Shown here: positions 30,588 to 38,403 of the stretch, in pieces
How positions within the stretch are numbered: the stretch's first letter is position 1
Layout of the letters: each line of letters begins with the position of its first letter
NCBI GenBank assembly: GCA_963821925.1
Contig: CAWGFO010000001.1
Span: forward strand, 682,001-746,000
Reading direction: 5' to 3'
Length of the DNA stretch: 64,000 bases
From: JAOUEA01 sp963821925
GTDB taxonomy: Bacteria; Actinomycetota; UBA4738; HRBIN12
The notes under the pieces: model-generated
What the model was told of the DNA's origin: nothing
Database searches by the model: none
What the model saw: only the letters and a program-made list of their open reading frames with translations
Program-made: the position numbers and the translations under genes

Positions 30588-31175
30588 CTAGCCGGGATCG
30601 GGAAGGATCGGATCCTCGAGCCGCCAGGGGGTGTGATCGCCTCGCCCGGCGGCCCAGAGCAGCGCGATGATCAGGAGCGCCGCCGACAGGGCCATCATCG
30701 CGATCGAGATGTAGTGGAACCGCCAGACCCAGACGACGGTGCACGGGGCCTCCACGCTGCACGAGGGCGAGGCCTGGTTCGGGAACCGCTCGAGTTGGTA
30801 GTGGTACGTGCTGATCGCCGCGCTGATCGCCGCCACCGGGATCGCGTAGAACCGGACCGCGCGGTCGCGGCGGAGCGCGGCCAGCAGCAGCACCACGGCG
30901 AGTGGGTAGATCCCGATCCGCTGATACCAGCACAGCTTGCAGGGCACGAAATGTGCCACTTCCGAGTAGTACAGGCTGCCCAGGGTGGCGGTGAGCGCGA
31001 CCAGCCACGCCAGCCAGAGCCCGGTCTCCGACATCAGATCGCACACGGCGTCGCGGGCGCCCCGCAGGCTCGCCGACCATCGGGCGCCGACGCCGATCAC
31101 CAGGATCGCGAGCACGGCCACGTCGGCGATCACCGTGAGCAAGGCGAAGAGCGTCGACATCGTGGAGACGTTCAT
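30588..31175 (-). CDS. DsbB/BdbC-like disulfide bond formation protein
   Basis: 195 residues, about five membrane helices. The redox motif CKLCWYQR (CxxC) lies in the first extracytoplasmic loop and a second Cys pair (SCSVEAPC) in the second loop, the DsbB/BdbC arrangement. It would reoxidise a DsbA-like oxidase using quinone; no DsbA partner is in the window. TAGGCT on the minus strand (31187-31182) ends 6 nt before the ATG, so the message is probably leaderless. Confidence 0.88.
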   Translation of the reverse strand: MNVSTMSTLFALLTVIADVAVLAILVIGVGARWSASLRGARDAVCDLMSETGLWLAWLVALTATLGSLYYSEVAHFVPCKLCWYQRIGIYPLAVVLLLAALRRDRAVRFYAIPVAAISAAISTYHYQLERFPNQASPSCSVEAPCTVVWVWRFHYISIAMMALSAALLIIALLWAAGRGDHTPWRLEDPILPDPG

Positions 31176-31181
31176 GCGGCG

Positions 31182-31217
31182 AGCCTACCCTGACGTGTCG
31201 GCGGCTCCCGTTAGGCT
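31182..31217. promoter_or_regulatory. Divergent leaderless promoters, dsbB-like and radA
   Basis: The minus-strand TAGGCT (31187-31182) is 6 nt from the DsbB-like ATG. The plus-strand TAGGCT (31212-31217) is 7 nt from the radA ATG. The two genes share a 49-nt intergenic region, so their upstream elements must overlap. Confidence 0.6.
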
Positions 31218-31224
31218 CCCCGCC

Positions 31225-32583
31225 ATGGCGAAGACCAGGACCATCCTCGCGTGCTCCTCGTGTCGGCAGCAGGTGTCGCAGTGGGTCGGTCGCTGTCCCG
31301 GCTGCGGCGCGTGGGGCACGATCGATGAGGCCGCCGGCACGCGGGCGACGGGCGGTCCGGCACCGGCTCGGGTCTCGCTCGTCGGCGCGGAGGGGCCGGT
31401 CGACGAGGGGCGCGTGCCCTCCGGTTTCGCCGGGATCGACCGGGTCCTGGGGGGCGGGCTGGTGCCCGCGTCGGTGGCGCTCCTCGCGGGCGAGCCCGGG
31501 ATCGGCAAGTCGACCCTCCTGCTGCACCTGCTCGGCCATCTCTCTGCCGCCGGCCACACGACGCTGCTCGTGAGCGGTGAGGAATCCCACGCGCAGGTGG
31601 CCGCTCGCGCCCGTCGTCTCGGCATCGACGATCGAGGGATCGAGTTCGCACCCGGTCGCGATCTGGAGCAGGTCGTGCAGCTCGCGCGGGAGGCACGGCC
31701 CTTCCTCCTGGCGGTCGACTCGATCCAGACGATCCGCGACACGGCGGGCACGCAGATGCCCGGCGGCGTCTCGCAGGTACGCACGTGCACCGACGCGCTG
31801 GTGGGGCTCGCGAAGGCCGAGGGCATCGCCGTGCTGCTGACCGGTCACGTCACGAAGGACGGCGACCTCGCCGGACCGCGCGCGCTCGAGCACGCCGTCG
31901 ACGTCGTCCTGACCTTCGACGGCGATCCACGGTCGGGTCTGCGCGTGCTCGCGGGCGGCAAGAATCGGTTCGGTGCCGAAGGTGAATCGGCCTGGTTCGA
32001 GATGGGCGGCGAGGGCCTCCGCGAGATCGATCCGACCGACCTGCTCGTGAGCGGCGAGCGGGTGGCGGGGGCGGCGACGGCGTTACCGCAAGCGGGACGC
32101 CGGGCGCTCGCGGTCGAGGTCCAGGCGCTGGTCGGCTCGGCCGACGGCCCGGGCCGCCGCCAGGCGACGGGGCTCGACCCTCGTCGGTTCCAGCTGGTGG
32201 CGGCGGTCCTCGACCGGGCGGCCGGGATCCCGCTCGGCCGCGCCGAGCTGTTCGGAGCGTCCTCGGGGGGTGTGCGGATCGACGATCCAGCCTGTGACCT
32301 CGCGGTGGCGGCCGCCCTCGCCTCCGCGGCGACCGGCACCCCCCCGCCCGCCGGCGCCGCGTTCGTCGGTGAGGTGGCGCTCACGGGGCTCGTCCGGCCA
32401 GCGCCGGCGGTCGCGCAGCGCTTCGCCGCCGCTCGGGCGGCCGGGTGCAGCGTGGTCTTCGCCCCCGAAGGGGCGCCGACGAGGGTCGACGGCCTCCGGA
32501 TCAGTCCCGTACGGCACGTGCGGGAGGCCGTGAGCTGGGCGTTCCCGGACGCCGCCGGCGGCGCGCGCGGCACTTCGGCGTAG
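31225..32583 (+). CDS. radA: DNA repair protein RadA/Sms
   Basis: Branch-migration ATPase for recombinational repair. 452 residues: a C4 zinc finger (CSSCRQQVSQWVGRCPGC), RecA-like core with Walker A GEPGIGKST, the RadA-specific KNRFG motif and a C-terminal Lon-protease-like domain (the FVGEVALTGLVRPAP region). ATG 31225 lies 7 nt after TAGGCT; the upstream in-frame extension has no homology. In M. tuberculosis radA is also near carD, ispD and ispF. Confidence 0.95.
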   Translation: MAKTRTILACSSCRQQVSQWVGRCPGCGAWGTIDEAAGTRATGGPAPARVSLVGAEGPVDEGRVPSGFAGIDRVLGGGLVPASVALLAGEPGIGKSTLLLHLLGHLSAAGHTTLLVSGEESHAQVAARARRLGIDDRGIEFAPGRDLEQVVQLAREARPFLLAVDSIQTIRDTAGTQMPGGVSQVRTCTDALVGLAKAEGIAVLLTGHVTKDGDLAGPRALEHAVDVVLTFDGDPRSGLRVLAGGKNRFGAEGESAWFEMGGEGLREIDPTDLLVSGERVAGAATALPQAGRRALAVEVQALVGSADGPGRRQATGLDPRRFQLVAAVLDRAAGIPLGRAELFGASSGGVRIDDPACDLAVAAALASAATGTPPPAGAAFVGEVALTGLVRPAPAVAQRFAAARAAGCSVVFAPEGAPTRVDGLRISPVRHVREAVSWAFPDAAGGARGTSA

Positions 32584-32660
32584 ACCGTTCGGACCCCTTC
32601 GGGCCCCGGAATAGCCTTCTGACCTGCGGTTTTGGGTTGCGCCGCAAGGAGGTCCCGTGC

Positions 32661-32666
32661 TACCCT
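32661..32666 (+). promoter_or_regulatory. Promoter of carD
   Basis: -10 TACCCT at 32661-32666, with a -35-like TTGCGC at 32637-32642 (18-nt spacer). The leader would be about 45 nt and contains GGGGAGG just before the GTG. Confidence 0.5.
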
Positions 32667-32719
32667 CTAACTAGTCAGCTCGCGAATCCCACGCGTTCCA
32701 TCTCGGTAGGGGAGGTTTC

Positions 32720-33229
32720 GTGTTCCGCAAAGGCGATACGGTTGTGCACCCGGAACATGGCGCGGCGGTGATCGAAGAGCTGCGGGAGAAGGAATTCCTC
32801 GGCGAGACCCGCACCTACCTGGTGCTCCGCGTGGCCTACGGCGACCTCACCCTGATGATCCCCACCGACTCGACCGACCAGGTCGGCCTGCGCTCGGTGG
32901 TGAGCAAGGCCGAGGTCAAGAAGGTCCTGAAGGTGCTCACCGAGGACGAGTCCTCGATGGCCGCCAACTGGAGCCGTCGCTTCAAGAACAACATGGAGAA
33001 GCTGCACTCGGGCGATCCCTACCAGGTGGCCGAGGTACTCCGGAACCTCTCGATCCGCGACCGGGAGAAGGGCCTGTCGGCCGGCGAGAAGCGGATGATC
33101 ACCAAGGCCCGCCAGATCCTGATCTCCGAGCTGTCGCACGCCACCGGCAAGTCCGAAGAGGACGCCGAGGCTCTGATCGATGACACGCTCGACGGCGCCC
33201 ACGGCGCCAAGATGGTCGCCCAGGCCTAA
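32720..33229 (+). CDS. carD: CarD-family RNA polymerase-binding regulator
   Basis: Essential in mycobacteria; stabilises the open complex at housekeeping and rRNA promoters. 169 residues: an N-terminal RNAP-interacting Tudor-like domain (FRKGDTVVHPEHGAAVIEELREKE) and a C-terminal helical DNA-binding domain with the conserved Trp in MAANWSRRFKNN. GTG start after GGGGAGG. Its presence fits a genome with many TANNNT-only promoters. Confidence 0.94.
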   Translation: MFRKGDTVVHPEHGAAVIEELREKEFLGETRTYLVLRVAYGDLTLMIPTDSTDQVGLRSVVSKAEVKKVLKVLTEDESSMAANWSRRFKNNMEKLHSGDPYQVAEVLRNLSIRDREKGLSAGEKRMITKARQILISELSHATGKSEEDAEALIDDTLDGAHGAKMVAQA

Positions 33230-33288
33230 CCGCAGTCCCTACAGGCCCCTCGTTCGCGGGCCGATGCCACTCGGGTAAGGGGTAGCTC

Positions 33289-34416
33289 ATGCGCGCCCGC
33301 GCTTCGGGCTGCCCGTCGGACGATCGGACGGTGGCTATGAGCGAACCGGAGCCCAGCAAGACCGCTCTTCGCGGGCGTCTGGTCGAGGGCGTCCGCCTGC
33401 TCTTCATCGCCCTGCTCGCGACCGCCGGCTACCAGGTCGGCTCGTCGCAGGCGGCCGACAGTCCGAGCCGCGCCCTGCTCTGGATCTTCCTGGGCGCCGG
33501 CGTCGGCTTCGTGATCGGCGGCGTGGCGGGTCGACTGACCCTGCGCGCGGTGAGCGGCCTCGAGCGGGAACTGCGCCGCACGCCGGCGCCGCAGCTCGCC
33601 GGCGGCGTCGTGGGCTTGATCGTCGGGCTCGTGGTCGCCGCCCTGATGATGGTGCCCTTCTTGTTCCTCCCGGCGGGTGCCGCGTGGCCGGCGGTCGTGT
33701 TCATCTACCTCGTGTTGGGCTCGCTCGGCTTCCGCCTGGGCAAGGCGAAGCACGAGGACATCTTCGCCCTTGTCGGGATGAAGCCCCAGGCCTCAGGCGC
33801 CGCCGCGCGGGGTGATCTGCACGTCGTCGACACGAGCGCGTTGATCGACGGCCGCGTGGCCGACCTCGTGGCGACCGGGTTCGTGAGCGGCACGATCCTG
33901 TTGCACGAAGGCGTGCTCCGCGAGCTCCAGGCGATCAGCGACTCGTCGGATCCTCGCCGTCGGACTCGGGGACGACGCGGCCTCGACGTGCTCGTCGAGC
34001 TCCAGAAAGCCCCGACGGTCCAGTTCCAGCTGGTCGAGGAGGCCGGCGTGATCGATGTGGATGCGGCCCTCGTCCGGCTCGCACGCGAGCGCGGAGCGTC
34101 GCTGATCACGGTGGACCACAACCTCGCCAAGGTCGCGGAGGCCCTCCGCGTGCCGGTCGCCCAGATCAACGCCCTGGCGACGAAGTTCCGGGTTCCGTAC
34201 ACGGCGGGCGACGAGATCTCGGTCCGCCTGGTCAAGGAGGGCCGCGAGCACGCACAGGCGGTGGCGTACCTCGATGACGGCACGATGGTGGTCGTGGAAC
34301 AGGCGAGCGAGCACATCGGCACCCAGGTCGATGTCCGCGTGACGAACGTGATCCAGACCACGACCGGGCGGATGGTCTTCGCGGCGCTGGCGTCCGAGAG
34401 CCACGTCGACGCCTGA
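33289..34416 (+). CDS. PIN and TRAM domain membrane protein (YacL-like)
   Basis: 375 residues. Four hydrophobic helices in the first ~150 residues are followed by a PIN nuclease domain (VVDTSALIDGRVADL, later TVDHNLAKVAEAL) and a C-terminal TRAM domain (YTAGDEISVRLVKEG...). Probably a membrane-tethered RNase; the family is widespread but its substrate is unknown. ATG 33289 is preceded by AAGGGG; ATG 33337 (MSEPEPS) is an alternative. Lies between carD and ispD. Confidence 0.9.
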   Translation: MRARASGCPSDDRTVAMSEPEPSKTALRGRLVEGVRLLFIALLATAGYQVGSSQAADSPSRALLWIFLGAGVGFVIGGVAGRLTLRAVSGLERELRRTPAPQLAGGVVGLIVGLVVAALMMVPFLFLPAGAAWPAVVFIYLVLGSLGFRLGKAKHEDIFALVGMKPQASGAAARGDLHVVDTSALIDGRVADLVATGFVSGTILLHEGVLRELQAISDSSDPRRRTRGRRGLDVLVELQKAPTVQFQLVEEAGVIDVDAALVRLARERGASLITVDHNLAKVAEALRVPVAQINALATKFRVPYTAGDEISVRLVKEGREHAQAVAYLDDGTMVVVEQASEHIGTQVDVRVTNVIQTTTGRMVFAALASESHVDA

Positions 34417-34455
34417 TCGCACCCATCCCCTGCTTCGCGCCTCCCGGGCGTCTGG

Positions 34456-34461
34456 CATGCT
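34456..34461 (+). promoter_or_regulatory. -10-like box for ispD
   Basis: CATGCT, 7 nt before ATG 34469, a weak match to TANNNT with the usual leaderless spacing. Confidence 0.35.
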
Positions 34462-34468
34462 TGCCCGC

Positions 34469-35164
34469 ATGAGTCCTCGACCCGCCGCGGCCGCGATCGT
34501 GCTCGCCGCCGGCGCGGGTCGGCGGCTCGGTGCCGACGAACCCAAGGCGTTCCTCTCGATCGGCGGCCGGCCGATCCTCGCGGTGGCGGCCGCGGCGGCC
34601 GCGGCGTCGGGCGCCGTCGACGAGCTGATCGTGACCGTCCCCGAGGGTTTCGAGGACCGGGCGCGTTCGTGCGTTGACGGGCTCGGGATCCCGTGCACGG
34701 TGGTGCCCGGTGGCGACTCGCGGCAGGCCTCGCTCCGTGCGGCGTTGGGCGCGCTTCGCGACGGGATCGAGCTCGTCGCCGTGCACGATGCGGCCCGGCC
34801 GTTCGCCCCGCCCGCCCTCTTCGCGTCGGTCCTTGAGGCGATCGACGACGAGACCGACGGTGCGATCCCGGTCCTCCCGATCGCCGACACGGTCAAGCGT
34901 GTCGAGGACGGCGTCGTGGTCGCCACGGTGCCGCGGGAGGCGCTCGCGCTCGCGCAAACCCCACAGGCGTTCAGGCTGACCGCGCTCCGTGCCGCGCACG
35001 ACCGGGCCGCCGCGGCCGGCCTCGAGGTGACGGATGACGCGCAGGCGCTCGAGGCCGCGGGGTGCCTCGTGCGTGCGATCCCCGGCGACCCGATGAACGT
35101 GAAGATCACGACGATGCTCGACCTCGCCCGGGCCGAGGCCCGGATGGGCGGTGGCGATGCCTGA
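34469..35164 (+). CDS. ispD: 2-C-methyl-D-erythritol 4-phosphate cytidylyltransferase
   Basis: MEP isoprenoid pathway: MEP plus CTP to CDP-ME. 231 residues. Nucleotidyltransferase motif IVLAAGAGRRLGADEPKAFL, GGDSRQASLRAAL, VAVHDAARPF and TPQAFR. The start at 34469 gives MSPRPAAAAIVL; ATG 34457 would add four residues. The stop overlaps ispF. Confidence 0.95.
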   Translation: MSPRPAAAAIVLAAGAGRRLGADEPKAFLSIGGRPILAVAAAAAAASGAVDELIVTVPEGFEDRARSCVDGLGIPCTVVPGGDSRQASLRAALGALRDGIELVAVHDAARPFAPPALFASVLEAIDDETDGAIPVLPIADTVKRVEDGVVVATVPREALALAQTPQAFRLTALRAAHDRAAAAGLEVTDDAQALEAAGCLVRAIPGDPMNVKITTMLDLARAEARMGGGDA

Positions 35165-35630
35165 GCCGCCACGGGTCGGGCTGGGGTTCGACGTGCACCC
35201 GCGCGAGGAGGGCCGCCCGATGTGGCTCGGCGGCCTGCGGTTCGAAGGCATCGACGGCCTGGCCGGTCATTCTGACGGCGACGCCGTCTGCCATGCGCTC
35301 GCCGACGCGCTGCTCGGTGCGGCCTCGCTGGGCGACGTCGGGGAGCACTTCCCGGACACCGATCCGTCCGTGGCCGGGATCGCGGGCACGCAGCTGCTGG
35401 GTCGGAGCGTGGCGCTGGTGCGTGAGGCGGGTTTCGCCGTGGCGTCATGCGATGTGACCGTGATCTGCGAGCGGCCTGCCGTGGCACCCCGCCGTGAGGA
35501 GATGCGGGCCACCCTCGCCGCCGTGCTCGGGATCGATCCGGGCGTGATGTCGGTCAAGGCCACCCGGCCCGAGGGACTCGGGCTCGCGGGGGACGGCGCC
35601 GGATGCCTGGCGGTCGCCGTGCTGACGTGA
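35157..35630 (+). CDS. ispF: 2-C-methyl-D-erythritol 2,4-cyclodiphosphate synthase
   Basis: Cyclises CDP-ME-2-phosphate to MEcPP. 157 residues. Signatures: GLGFDVHP (Asp-x-His metal ligands), GHSDGDAVCHALADALLGA, DVGEHFPDTDP and KATRPEGLG. ATG 35157 overlaps the ispD stop; GTG 35151 in the same frame is an alternative. Stop overlaps the next GTG. Confidence 0.95.
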   Translation: MPEPPRVGLGFDVHPREEGRPMWLGGLRFEGIDGLAGHSDGDAVCHALADALLGAASLGDVGEHFPDTDPSVAGIAGTQLLGRSVALVREAGFAVASCDVTVICERPAVAPRREEMRATLAAVLGIDPGVMSVKATRPEGLGLAGDGAGCLAVAVLT

Positions 35631-36415
35631 GCGAGCGCGGAGGCCGACGCCCCCGCCGGGGGGACGGACGCGGCGACGGCGTCGTCGCCGGCCGGCGCGC
35701 GGTCACGGAGGCGATCCGGTCCGGGGCCGCACGGGAGGTGCTGATCGTGGCCTCGCCCAAGGCCACCCAGGGACTCCGCGCGCTCCTCGACGCAGCCCGG
35801 GCGGCCGACGTGCCGGTGACCCCGAGCCCGCGCGCGACCCTCGACGCGCTCGCCGACGATCATCAAGGGGTCGTCGCGCGGCTGCGCGAGCGTCCCGGGA
35901 AGGCGGCGGCTCCGCCGCTCTCCGAGCGCGAGCTCGCCGGGTGGGACTTCTCCGAGGACGCGGTGGTCGTGATCCTCGACGGGATCACCGATCCGCAGAA
36001 CCTGGGTGCGGCCGCGCGCTCGGCGGAGGCGGCCGGCGCGGCGATGCTCGTGACGCGGACGCGCCGCGCGGCCGACGTGACGCCGGCGGCGGTGCGCGCG
36101 TCGGCGGGCGCGCTCCTGCATCTGCCGCACGCGCGCGTGGCGAACATCGCGCGGGCGATCGAGCGGCTGCAGGACGCCGGGTTCTGGGTGGTCGGGCTCG
36201 ACGGTGACGCCGAAGGGACGATCTACGACGAGCCGTGCCCACCGGGCCGTGTGGCGGTGGTGGTCGGCAGCGAGGGCGAAGGCATGGCGCGGCTCGTGCG
36301 CGAGCGATGCGATGCGCTGGTGGCGCTCCCGATGGGCGGACGCGTCGGCTCGCTGAACGCCTCGGCCTCGCTCGCCGCGGTCCTCTATGCCTACGTGCTC
36401 GCCTCGCGGTCGTAG
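35627..36415 (+). CDS. rlmB: SpoU/TrmH-family RNA 2'-O-methyltransferase (RlmB-like)
   Basis: 262 residues. A basic N-terminal tail, a SpoU substrate-binding domain (VVAGRRAVTEAIRSG) and a knotted SPOUT methyltransferase core with LDGITDPQNLGAAARSAEAAG, VVGSEGEGMARLVRE and the SAM/knot region PMGGRVGSLNASASLAAVLY. Predicted to methylate 23S rRNA G2251. The GTGA overlap with ispF marks a coupled operon. cysS, often between ispF and this gene, is absent. Confidence 0.93.
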   Translation: MSERGGRRPRRGDGRGDGVVAGRRAVTEAIRSGAAREVLIVASPKATQGLRALLDAARAADVPVTPSPRATLDALADDHQGVVARLRERPGKAAAPPLSERELAGWDFSEDAVVVILDGITDPQNLGAAARSAEAAGAAMLVTRTRRAADVTPAAVRASAGALLHLPHARVANIARAIERLQDAGFWVVGLDGDAEGTIYDEPCPPGRVAVVVGSEGEGMARLVRERCDALVALPMGGRVGSLNASASLAAVLYAYVLASRS

Positions 36416-36429
36416 ACTCGGGCCGACAC

Positions 36430-36503
36430 GCCGGCGTGGCGCAGTCCGGTAGCGCAACCGACTTGTAATCGGTAGGTCGTCGGTTCGAATCCGACCGCCG
36501 GCT
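36430..36503 (+). tRNA. tRNA-Thr (anticodon TGT)
   Basis: Acceptor GCCGGCG/CGCCGGC, D stem GCGC/GCGC, anticodon stem ACCGA/TCGGT with loop CTTGTAA (anticodon TGT, reads ACA), T stem GTCGG/CCGAC with TTCGAAT. Discriminator T; CCA not encoded. Lies 14 nt after rlmB. Confidence 0.95.
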
Positions 36504-36615
36504 CGAGCGGCTGGAACCCGCGATGTTGGCCTGCCCGCGGCGGATCCAGGTGCGCTGAGGGAACCGCACGGCCCGTCCCGCGGATGGGCATGATGCGCGA
36601 GGTCGTGCCGGCGGC

Positions 36616-37833
36616 TCAGCCTCGAACGAGCAGGGCCTCGAGCCCGCGGATGATGAAGTTCGGCTTCCAGCGAGGCTCCTCGGCGAGGTCGAGCGTGGGC
36701 ATCCGCCGCAGGAGCGTGCCGAACGAGGTATGCAGCTCGATCCGCGCGAGGGGGGCTCCCAGGCAGAAGTGGATGCCCGCGCCGAACGTGAGGTGCGGGT
36801 TGGGATCGCGGTCGACCCGGAAGGCGTCCGGCGCGGGGAAGATCGCCGGGTCGCGGTTCGCCGACCCGAAGATCAGACCGAACTCAGCCCCGCGCTGCAC
36901 GGTCGCCCCGTGCAGCTCGATGTCCTCGAGGGCCCAGCGCTCGAACAGCTGCAGCGGGGTGTCCCAGCGCATCAGCTCCTCGACGGCCGATGGGACGAGC
37001 GATGGATCCGACCTGAGGGCGGCGAGAGCCTCCGGGTGGCGGAACAGCGTCCACCAGCCGTTCGCGGTCACGTTCACCGTGGCCTCGTGGCCAGCGTTGA
37101 GGAGCAGCACGCAGGTGCCGATCAGCTCGTCCTCCGTGAGCCGTTCGCCGTCGTCGACGACGAGCGCGAGCTCGCTGATCAGGTCGCCGGTCGGACGAGC
37201 GCGACGCTCGCGCGAGAGGTCGCGCAGGTACCGGGAGAACTCGAGGCAGGCCCGCACGGCGACCGCCGCGTCCTCCTCGTCCGGGTGGAGCTCGTACATC
37301 CGACAGATGTCCGCCGACCAGGGACGGAGGTGCGGCTGGTCCACCTCGGGGATCCCGAGCAGTTCCGCGATCACGGCCACCGGCAGCGGCTCAGCGATCT
37401 CACGCAGCAGGTCGAACTCGCCCGCGCCCTGGACCCGATCGACCAGCCCGTTCATCAGGCGGTCGATCGGGGCCCGCATCGCCTCGACCATCCTGGGCGA
37501 GAAGGCCTTGGACACCAGCCGCCTGACGCGCGTGTGGTCCGGCGGCTCCATATCGAGGATCCCGTGCTCGATCAGATGCCAGAACGGCGCATGGGCGTCC
37601 GGGGGCGATGGCCGGCCCATCTCGTCGTCGGTGGCGACGTGTCGGTAGGTCCGCCCGAGCCGACGGTCGCGCAGGAGCGCGTTCACGTCGTCGTACCGCG
37701 AGACGAGCCAGTGATCGGTCGCCGCGTCGTAGTGGAGCGGGGCCTCCGATCGGAGCCGCTCATAGACGGAGTACGGGTCGGCGACGAAGGACGGATCCTC
37801 GGGTGCGAAGCCGAACGTGTCGGTGGTCGCCAT
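36616..37833 (-). CDS. Cytochrome P450
   Basis: 405 residues, a soluble bacterial class I P450. I-helix motif LNAGHEATVN (normally AGxxTT-like), ExxR in AVEELMRW, and the haem-Cys loop FGAGIHFCLGAPLAR. CYP107/CYP125-like overall, but substrate cannot be told. No ferredoxin or reductase is adjacent. ATG 37833 is chosen because TACCGT on the minus strand ends 6 nt upstream and homology begins there. Divergent from the nuclease gene. Confidence 0.92.
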   Translation of the reverse strand: MATTDTFGFAPEDPSFVADPYSVYERLRSEAPLHYDAATDHWLVSRYDDVNALLRDRRLGRTYRHVATDDEMGRPSPPDAHAPFWHLIEHGILDMEPPDHTRVRRLVSKAFSPRMVEAMRAPIDRLMNGLVDRVQGAGEFDLLREIAEPLPVAVIAELLGIPEVDQPHLRPWSADICRMYELHPDEEDAAVAVRACLEFSRYLRDLSRERRARPTGDLISELALVVDDGERLTEDELIGTCVLLLNAGHEATVNVTANGWWTLFRHPEALAALRSDPSLVPSAVEELMRWDTPLQLFERWALEDIELHGATVQRGAEFGLIFGSANRDPAIFPAPDAFRVDRDPNPHLTFGAGIHFCLGAPLARIELHTSFGTLLRRMPTLDLAEEPRWKPNFIIRGLEALLVRG

Positions 37834-37839
37834 CGGGCT

Positions 37840-37849
37840 ACGGTAGCGT
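37840..37849. promoter_or_regulatory. Overlapping divergent -10 boxes
   Basis: Minus-strand TACCGT (37845-37840) serves the P450 gene and plus-strand TAGCGT (37844-37849) the nuclease gene; they share two base pairs. The two starts are only 24 nt apart, so RNA polymerase cannot occupy both at once. Confidence 0.6.
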
Positions 37850-37856
37850 CTCGGCG

Positions 37857-38387
37857 ATGAGCTCGCGGGGTTGGATCGTTGCGCTCGCGGCGGCATCCGC
37901 TCTCCTGGCGGCCTGCGACCGAGTTACACCCGTCGACCACACCGGCTCCCCGGGGGCCGGGATGCCGCCGGCGGGAACGCTCGTCGCGGCGAGGGTCACG
38001 CGCGTGGTCGACGGCGACACGATCCACGTGGACCTCGACGATGTCGATACGACGATCCGGCTGATCGGCATCGACACGCCCGAGCGGGAGGGCCCGTACA
38101 CCCACGAGGAATGCTTCGGCCGCGAGGCCAGCGCCTACACGGAGCGCGCCCTTGCAGGTCGAGAGATCCAGCTCGAGTTCGACGTCGAACGGACCGACCG
38201 GTACGACCGGACGCTCGCGTACGTGTGGCTGGATGGCCACCTGTTCGACGAACAGATCGTCGCCGACGGTTTCGCGGTGGTGGCGACGTTCCCTCCGAAC
38301 GTGAAGTACGTGGATCGCTTCCTCGCAGCCCAGCGCGCGGCCCGCGACGGCGGCCGCGGGCTGTGGGGGATGTGCCCCGCGGGGTGA
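37857..38387 (+). CDS. Secreted thermonuclease-like lipoprotein
   Basis: 176 residues. Lipoprotein signal (LAAASALLAACD, Cys near residue 20) followed by a staphylococcal-nuclease fold: RVVDGDTIHVDLDD, RLIGIDTPERE with catalytic Arg/Glu, and DRYDRTLAYVWLDG. Degrades extracellular nucleic acids, anchored to the membrane. ATG 37857 is 7 nt after TAGCGT. Confidence 0.9.
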   Translation: MSSRGWIVALAAASALLAACDRVTPVDHTGSPGAGMPPAGTLVAARVTRVVDGDTIHVDLDDVDTTIRLIGIDTPEREGPYTHEECFGREASAYTERALAGREIQLEFDVERTDRYDRTLAYVWLDGHLFDEQIVADGFAVVATFPPNVKYVDRFLAAQRAARDGGRGLWGMCPAG

Positions 38388-38403
38388 CGGCCGGGTCCCC
38401 CCG

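Noticed and set aside
32583..32630. Terminator hairpin after radA
   Set aside because: The pairing around 32591-32610 is short and interrupted; not convincing.
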